Shown piece after piece: positions 59,701 through 64,000 of a stretch of 64,000 bases of DNA. The stretch comes from Maniola hyperantus (lineage: Eukaryota > Arthropoda > Insecta > Lepidoptera > Nymphalidae), in assembly GCF_902806685.2 (NCBI RefSeq), contig NC_048554.1:3162001-3226000 (forward strand). Direction: 5' to 3'. The position numbers were made by a program, and so were the translations under genes. Below the pieces are notes generated by a model that was not told the origin of the DNA, ran no database searches, and saw only the letters and a program-made list of their open reading frames with translations. How positions within the stretch are numbered: position 1 is the first letter of the stretch; each line of letters starts with the position of its first letter.

Positions 59701-62700
59701 CTACGAACTAACACCACCATCATAATAATTGAAAACGATTGTCAAGTAATCAAGCTCAATATCAACAAGTATACCTAAGGCTTCCAAATTCATTGGCCAG
59801 AGTGGGTCAAATTAAGGCTAACGTCACGCTCTAAATATAGGTTGCTCTAAAAATAATAAGGACGGCTATACTCGGGCAGCCTGAGCATCAAGATCAACCC
59901 ATCACGGGCTCACTCTCAGAGTGCGAAGGGTTTTGGCCATAGTCTACCAACAGGCAACAGTCTACCACGCTGGCCAAGTGCGGATTGTGGGGAACTCTCA
60001 GGCATGCAGGTTTCCTCACGATGTTTTCCTTCACCGTGATATTTAATCACTTAAAACGCACCTAGCTCCGAAAAGTTAGGGGTGCGTGCCCGGAATTGAA
60101 CCCCTGACCTCCGATCAGGAGGTGGACGTCCTAACCACTAGGTTATCACAGCTTATAAGCAGCCTTAAGATAGACAGCTTGAGCAGTTACGTGAACTGTT
60201 CGAGCAGTTATGTTTTCATCTACTAGAGCAGTTGACAATTGAACTGCAGTTGCAATATGGACAATTGAGGAGAGACCTGTGCTAGAGTAGTCGGTAGAAC
60301 TTCTCGAGTAACTGCTAACTGCTCTTGACTTCTGTCAAGCGCAGTTTTACGTTTGTCTGCAGTTTACCGTACTAAACCTCTGTTTATTTTGACTATATAA
60401 TGGGTTTGAACCGCCCGCGCCCGGCCTTTGGGATTTTAATCCGTTCCTTTAACCGTTGAGCTATCGAGGCTTTAAAATGACTTTTAATCCCAAAAACAAT
60501 ACACATTGAGTTTTGGAATCGATCCAAAATTCCATCAAAAATTTTGTATAAACACCTAAACCGTATGAAGTTTATTTCAATGACAAGTTCTTATACACAA
60601 GTTACTGGGGCAAATAATATTATGTAGGTACAATTACTAGGTAGGTAACTTATGACCGTCCCCATTTTCATAAATCCCATATTCAAAAATTGCGAATGCC
60701 TACCTATCTTTTGCGCGTTCCAGACATACTTAATTCATAAAGCGTATGTACCTACCTATTTAAATAAAGGAATATGCCTATGAAAAAAATCATGCTAAGT
60801 ATCTATGTACCAATACCTACATAGTAACTACATATAAATATGTTACATTTGTAAAAAATATTGACAAAAAAGATGATCTTTTGTTACGAACAGACATAAA
60901 CTATCATGATGAGAAAAGTAGCCAGAAGAAATACAAGTTAGCCCTTGGGTGCAATCTTCCCTGGTAATAATTATATCGACTAGCTTATGTTCGCGACTTC
61001 GTCCGCGTGGACTACAAAATCTCAAACTCCTATTTCACTCCCAATTTTTAAAAATCCTTTCTTAGCGGATGCCTACGTCATAATAGCTATCTGCATGCCA
61101 AATTTCAGCCCGATCCGTCCAGTAGTTTGAGCTGTGCGTTGATAGATCAGTCAGTCAGACAGTCACCTTTTCCATTTATATATTTAGATTAGCCGTGCCG
61201 CCAAGCGATTTAGCGTTGCCGTATGCCGTGTAGAAACCACGTTTAATAAAGACGGCCATACCCCTTCCAGGTCGTCGCTTCTATATTAGACTGCCTCATC
61301 ACTAAATATCTTACCTTAGCATGCCCAGAGCTTTCTGGAGGCTCGCATTCCACTTCGGCGAGCACAGTTACATTATGAAGTCCATGTTCGGGCGCCGCAT
61401 GCTCGTGCAGCTTGATTGCCGTGTGGTTGAGCATGCCCACCAAAGCGACGGAGAGGTTGACTTTGAGTCCGTACACTATCGCCATGCCGATGGAGCCGAG
61501 CACCGCGAGTATGTAGCGGGCGGAGATTATCCCTGCAATAAAGGAGTTTGATAGGTATTTTTATTTATTTTTAAGGTTTCGTACCTCAAAAGGCAGGGCA
61601 AGGTGGAGGGCACCAGAGGTCGAGGAAGGTCACCCATGCGATGGACCGACCAAATTAAGTCTGCTGTGGGTGGTCCTTTGCACGAGTGTACCAGGCTGTC
61701 GACCAGCAGGGAGAAATGGCGAATGCTCGTGAGGCATATAACATCTGCCCTCAAAGACGTTGCTTCGTGATGACCACGACCGCTCTGCCAAGAGTGATAC
61801 GACAAAGAAGAAAGAAGAAAGAAGACCTCAAAAGGAAAAAGAACCATTATAGGATCACTTCGTTGTCTGTCTGTCCGTCATGTCTGTAAAGCAAACCTAT
61901 ACGATACTTACTTCCCGTTCACCTACTTAGAATCATGAAATTTGGTAGGTACGTAATTACGTAGGTCTTATAGCACGAGTAAAGGAATAAATCCGCAAAA
62001 CCGTGAATTTGTGGTTACATCACAAAAAAAATTTAAATGTGTTCATTAACAAATACCTAACTAGTATTTTTAACTTTCAAAGATTACTATAACAAGTTGG
62101 TAATTGTACATTCTGCAACAGATTTTTTTTATGCATACTTAGTAGTTTTTGATTTATCGTGCAAAATGTCGAAAAAATACTACTGTAAAGTACGGGACCC
62201 GCGGTGCGCGAGTCTGACTCGCACTTGGCCGTTTTTTTTACATGCAAGTTAGCCCTTGACTGCACTCTCGCCTGATGGTAAGTGATGATGGAAGCGGGCT
62301 AACCTGGAAGAGGTTTATGGCAGTTTTTATTAAACACAATATAACCCTTTGGTTTCTACTTTCTACACGGCATCGTACCGGAACGCTGAATTGCTTGGCG
62401 GCACGGCTTTACCGGTAGGGTACTAACTAGCCACGGCCAAAGCCTCCCACCAGAACAGACCAGAAATTTAGAAATGATGAAATCGCAAACCCCTGCCGGG
62501 AATCGAACTCACTACTGAGGACGAGAAGGAATGAAAAATGTTTGACTATAGTTTACTACGCTGGCCAAGTGCGGATGGATAGTAGGTAGGTTTATACATT
62601 TAGCATAATAACAAGTGCGAATCAGGCTCGCGCAATGAGGGTTCCGTACTACAGTCGTATTTTTTCGACATTTCGCACGATAATTCAAAAACTATGATGC

Positions 62701-63583
62701 ATAAAAATAAATAAAAATCTGTTTTATAATGTACAGGTGAAGACCTTTCATATGATACCCTACTTGATATAGTCACTCACTTCGACAGTTAAAAATACTA
62801 ATTATTAGTTCATGACCACAATTTAATTTTTTTTGTGTGATCTAACCCTAAATTCACGGTTTTCAGATTTTTTCCCCAAATGTCAGCTAGAAGATCTACC
62901 TACCTGCCAAATTTCATGATTCTAGGTCAACGGGAAGTACCCTGTAGGTTTCTTGACAGACAGACAGAGACAACAAGTGATCCTATAAGGGTTCCGTTTT
63001 TCCTTTTGAGGTACGGAACCCTAAAAAGTATACAGTCTACATTATTTCGTTTAACATTTAAAACGATACGTTAGAAATAATTAACATTTTATTATGATTT
63101 ACGTGTATGTACGCAATCGATTTCTCATGAATGACGGCATAAGGAAAAAGTATGAGGAAAGTCAATAAATAGGAATTCCTGAGTATGTACCTAACTAACT
63201 AAGTATCGCTGTTCGTACAAGGGTTCTGCACGTCATGTTTTACTTAGCATTGTATGTAAACTTGACATTGTAAACGAAAACAGCTAATCTAATGGACTAA
63301 CAGCTCGTGAGTGCCAGACCTTCGTTATTTTATAAAAGCTGAAAGTTTCTCAGCATTTTGTTCCCAACACAGGGAGGAACCATCAGCGACTATGAAGTTT
63401 AGATCATGGTGGCTTTGGGAGATAACTTTGACTTTAAATTTATTAAAGTTTAATCTGTAATTAGGTGTCTGGCAGGGGGTTGACTAGGTATAACAATATT
63501 TCTATGCATTTAAATATTTTAAAAGGATTACATGGAGTTAGGTACTTACGCTCGAATATATTTCCTTTCGCCGGCACATCCAT
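50763..63583 (-). CDS. SLC17/sialin-type anion transporter (505 aa, 11 exons)
   Basis: Exons in transcript order: 63,583-63,550; 61,532-61,315; 55,937-55,847; 55,241-55,093; 54,498-54,351; 53,946-53,777; 53,560-53,411; 52,689-52,557; 51,721-51,566; 51,146-51,061; 50,945-50,763. Every junction is GT-AG and in phase; the CDS is 1,518 nt. The product is a 12-helix major facilitator protein. TM1 (ISARYILAVLGSIGMAIVYG) is followed by KVNLSVALVGM and a luminal loop with N-glycosylation sites NHT and NVT. Other family marks are GIILSCYFWGYFVSQIPG, GARVAELFSAK, GVTFPAMHVLLSKWAPPAER, SNHIDIAPNFAG and the tail FGSGEQQPWN. Relatives move phosphate, sialic acid or organic anions with Na+ or H+; the substrate cannot be told. 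Insects usually carry many paralogues. A minus-strand AATAAA is at 50,611-50,616. Exons 4 and 9 have local tandem copies, and intron 2 hosts the DD82E transposon. Confidence 0.93.
51290..51565 (-). repeat. Tandem copies of the exon 9 end and splice donor
   Basis: On the minus strand the last ~48 nt of transporter exon 9 (GGGTTCCTCTCCAACCACAT to the end) plus about 60 nt of intron start recur twice more downstream. Copy ends with the same CCG/GTAACT donor lie at 51,455 and 51,351, after the real one at 51,566; steps are 111 and 104 bp. Marker GCCGTGTCGCA (on +) falls at 51,302, 51,410 and 51,521. Reading past the real donor meets a TAG after nine codons, so the extra copies are not used as coding sequence. 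Confidence 0.8.
52074..52219. mobile_element. GC-rich foldback MITE, copy 4
   Basis: CTATAGTACGCGACATTTGG at the left pairs with CGACCTTTCGCGTTCTATA at the right; the interior has GAGGACGCCCCGCACAGCC and GCGGGGCGTCCCCCCGCCTC. It lies in the intron between transporter exons 8 and 9. Confidence 0.7.
52814..52993. mobile_element. 180-bp TA-flanked MITE
   Basis: The element starts CAGTACGCGGCAGAAAGTAA and ends with its reverse complement apart from one mismatch (ATTACTTTCGGCCGCGTACT, then G). TA lies immediately outside both ends (52,812-52,813 and 52,994-52,995). The TA target and CAG terminus point to a non-autonomous Tc1/mariner-type element. It lies in the intron between transporter exons 7 and 8. 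Confidence 0.75.
53990..54145 (+). pseudogene. LINE reverse-transcriptase C-terminal fragment
   Basis: The + strand reads VEKMMGNRLAWYGHIMRREE, then SHVTRRMLSMHVEGKRG, a frameshift, and RPKKRWMVCLKDDL. This is the tail of an RTE/BovB-like reverse transcriptase. It lies in the transporter intron between exons 5 and 6. Confidence 0.75.
54937..55085 (-). pseudogene. Tandem duplicate of transporter exon 4
   Basis: This is a copy of exon 4 offset by exactly 156 bp. It encodes LLSAKSVMFFSVSINVVCTL, LTPVMAEAHYIAVVIMRIGK and GIKG, against LFSAKWVMFF and RIGEGIGG in the real exon. Its donor GGA/GTAAGT is intact and in phase with the first, but its own acceptor is not convincing. Using the second donor without splicing after exon 4 would add 52 residues in frame. 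It could be an alternative 5' splice site or a dead duplication. Confidence 0.7.
55482..55702 (+). repeat. SINE family A, plus oriented
   Basis: It starts with the tRNA-like head TGTGATAGCCTACTGGCTAG, GACGTCCGCC and GGGGTTCGATCCCGGGCCAC, runs through ACTTTTCGGAGTTATGTGCG, GGTGAAGGAAAACATCGTGG and GAGAGTTCTCCATAATGTTC, and jumps to GGCCGGCGATGGGATGATCA. The middle (the ACCACGCTGGCC block) is deleted. It is intronic in the transporter gene. Confidence 0.8.
57414..59587 (+). mobile_element. Intact DD82E (Sailor-like) IS630-Tc1-mariner transposon
   Basis: The element is 2,174 bp. TA dinucleotides at 57,412-57,413 and 59,588-59,589 flank it. Terminal inverted repeats of 32 bp (57,414-57,445 and 59,556-59,587) begin AACTAGCGGCACGCTATGAT on the left and differ only at the first base. 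A second inverted pair, ATAGTGATGTG, lies inside (57,519-57,529 and 59,537-59,547) and may be a second transposase site. The single gene is full length with no stop or frameshift, and AATAAA follows it at about 59,435. Near-identical ends and an intact frame indicate a recent insertion. It sits in intron 2 of the transporter gene, in the opposite orientation to the host gene. Confidence 0.9.
57988..59328 (+). CDS. IS630-Tc1-mariner DDE transposase, DD82E type (446 aa)
   Basis: The ATG at 57,988 is the first in frame. A helix-turn-helix around residues 41-60 (VERVADALNIGQRTVRRITK) should bind the terminal repeats, followed by a basic patch KKRKRAK that could be a nuclear signal. The RNase H-like core has VVFLDETW (Asp183), IIMDNAPYHS (Asp272) and LPPYHCEYNAIELVWAQIK (Glu355). 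The second Asp and the Glu are 82 residues apart, against 34-41 in classic Tc1, mariner or pogo. The extra length is a helical insert (KKADIVAWLRKNGVDANMN, then KAELVRLLKE) resembling a SAP-like motif. The C-terminus is very acidic. Composition and the absence of introns differ from the host gene, as expected for a transposon. Confidence 0.93.
   Translation: MTERTQRTVLNSQTREFLIRLRNYFDREAQNGGPILPITSVVERVADALNIGQRTVRRITKKKYGETGTEENKLHTPKKRKRAKPVVGIDSFDADAIRRHVYGYYLQKEYPTRKKLVHSLKEAGLFFGGESSLTKILKTIGFRYKKCNKRKILMERFDIAMARYTFLRQVKEIKNWQNVVFLDETWLNANHTVGRSWNDDTAASTSKVPVGKGSRLIICHAGTINGFVEGSLMAFASKTTGDYHEDMNGEKFTEWFTSMLCSLPEPSIIIMDNAPYHSMQIDKPPAQSQKKADIVAWLRKNGVDANMNMLKAELVRLLKENKPTKIRYVIDEIALEHGHRVIRLPPYHCEYNAIELVWAQIKGYAARHNTEPPFTTKKMLKLLEEACEHVTKGDWEKVVNRTVKLIREDYERDVKIDNIIENEHIIINVCDDSSDDSENSSMDESD
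59887..60154 (-). repeat. SINE family A copy
   Basis: It runs from AGATCAACCCATCACGGGCT through CTACCACGCTGGCCAAGTGC and TTTTCCTTCACCGTGATATT to a good tRNA-like head (minus: AGCTGTGATAACCTAGTGGT, TAGGACGTCC, GGGGTTCAATTCCGGGCACG). Confidence 0.75.
60412..60473 (-). repeat. SINE family B head fragment
   Basis: On the minus strand GCCTCGATAGCTCAACGGTT, AAAGGAACGGATTAAAATCC and GGCGGTTCAAACCC keep the A and B boxes. The body is lost. Confidence 0.65.
60980..61190 (+). repeat. Repeat D copy
   Basis: CTAGCTTATGTTCGCGACTT, TTTAAAAATCCTTTCTTAGC, TTTCAGCCCGATCCGTCCAG, a TCAGTCAGTCAGACAGTCAC run and TTTATATATTTAGATTA mark a nearly complete copy. It ends about 125 bp from transporter exon 2. Confidence 0.7.
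61595..61805 (+). pseudogene. RTE-like LINE C-terminal fragment
   Basis: The + strand encodes RGRGRSPMRWTDQIKSAVGG, then PLHECTRLSTSREKWRMLVR and HITSALKDVAS before a stop. This is the reverse-transcriptase tail seen decayed at 13,610-13,835. It is inserted in the first transporter intron. Confidence 0.7.
61835..62240 (+). repeat. Repeat C copy
   Basis: It starts at CTCAAAAGGAAAAAGAACCA, contains TTGTCTGTCTGTCCGTCATG, GAATCATGAAATTTGGTAGG and CCGTGAATTTGTGGTTACAT, and ends GACTCGCACTTGGCCGTTTT. Confidence 0.7.
62276..62580. repeat. Mixed repeat with tRNA-like end and SINE-A scrap
   Basis: GGTAAGTGATGATGGAAGCG, GGCAGTTTTTATTAAACAC and CCTGCCGGGAATCGAACTCA belong to another short dispersed element with a B-box-like end on the minus strand. 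Bases 62,540-62,577 hold a SINE-A scrap (TAGTTTACTACGCTGGCCAA). No gene is present. Confidence 0.5.
62610..63020 (-). repeat. Repeat C copy, reverse
   Basis: From AAGTGCGAATCAGGCTCGCG and GGGTTCCGTACTACAGTCGT through GTGAAGACCTTTCATATGAT to CTTTTGAGGTACGGAACCCT, this is repeat C in reverse. Together with 61,835-62,240 it forms a loose inverted pair of about 400-bp arms in the first transporter intron. Confidence 0.7.
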
Positions 63584-64000
63584 TTTCACTAATATTAAAC
63601 GAACCCACTTAATAACTTATTAATTTTTAAAACCACAATAAACGTACGCGTAAACGCGATGCTGAACGAAAGCTACAGAATATAAACTTTTTCTTTGCGG
63701 GGACGATCACCAGGCAAAGACTTATTCCAGACAAGCCGCACGCAACATTATGAAATTCCTTTTATCGCTTCTCATTTCAGCGGTGCAACGTGCCGGCAAA
63801 CATGCACCCAAAATGATGTGTACGATCTCAACTCTCCGGTTTGAGCTTTCCCGCTCTTTCAAGGTGACCTTCAGTTATCAGGATCAATGAAATTGGGTTG
63901 TGGTACCGCCTGGGTTTGTGTGAAAAGCTTCTACAAACCTTAAATCACCTAGATTCTAGGTATCTATGTAGGTATAAAGTGTGTCATAATAATTAAAAAA

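Noticed and set aside
1..64000. CRISPR arrays, operons or phage-type systems
   Set aside because: No regularly spaced identical repeats are present; split genes with GT-AG introns show this is eukaryotic DNA.

Overview
This is a eukaryotic, AT-rich window that looks like lepidopteran (moth or butterfly) nuclear DNA. The reasons are: genes split into many short exons by GT-AG introns; dense small tRNA-like SINEs that end in CATCAT/GATGAT runs; fragments of RTE-type and Jockey-like LINEs; dispersed GTAGGTA/TACCTAC motifs; and protein sequences of insect type. No bacterial-style operon is present. Most open frames are chance frames or repeats. I built the gene models by hand from splice sites and checked them by phase; each of the four spliced models closes in frame.

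Layout. 1-14.4 kb holds no gene, only repeats and old retroelement pieces. 14,465-22,778 (+) is a three-exon gene for a small secreted protein of 134 aa, with a TATA box, a one-codon first exon and a 6.2-kb first intron, an arrangement like insect cuticular-protein genes. 23,142-26,682 is a 3.5-kb block with extreme T/C bias on the + strand, bounded by a short inverted repeat and containing a diverged ~152-bp tandem repeat; I cannot assign it to a known element. 26.7-31.3 kb is gene-poor with a decayed integrase fragment. 31,288-41,817 (-) is an 11-exon gene for a 921-aa coiled-coil protein with a C-terminal CAP-Gly domain (a probable microtubule-associated protein) and one GC-AG intron. About 700 bp away and divergent is 42,522-49,260 (+), the 10-exon NSUN4 gene (512 aa, mitochondrial rRNA m5C methyltransferase). 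50,763-63,583 (-) is an 11-exon SLC17/sialin-type transporter of 505 aa. Its large second intron hosts an intact 2.17-kb IS630-Tc1-mariner transposon (57,414-59,587) whose 446-aa transposase has a DD82E catalytic triad, the spacing I associate with the Sailor group.

The host genes are functionally unrelated housekeeping or cuticle-like genes; the CAP-Gly gene and NSUN4 probably share a bidirectional promoter. The most unusual points are the T/C-skewed block with terminal inverted repeats, the intact DD82E element, and three independent short tandem duplications that each copy an exon or exon end together with its splice donor (NSUN4 exon 7, transporter exon 4, transporter exon 9). The transporter exon 4 copy is 156 bp, keeps frame, and gives two usable splice donors 52 codons apart.
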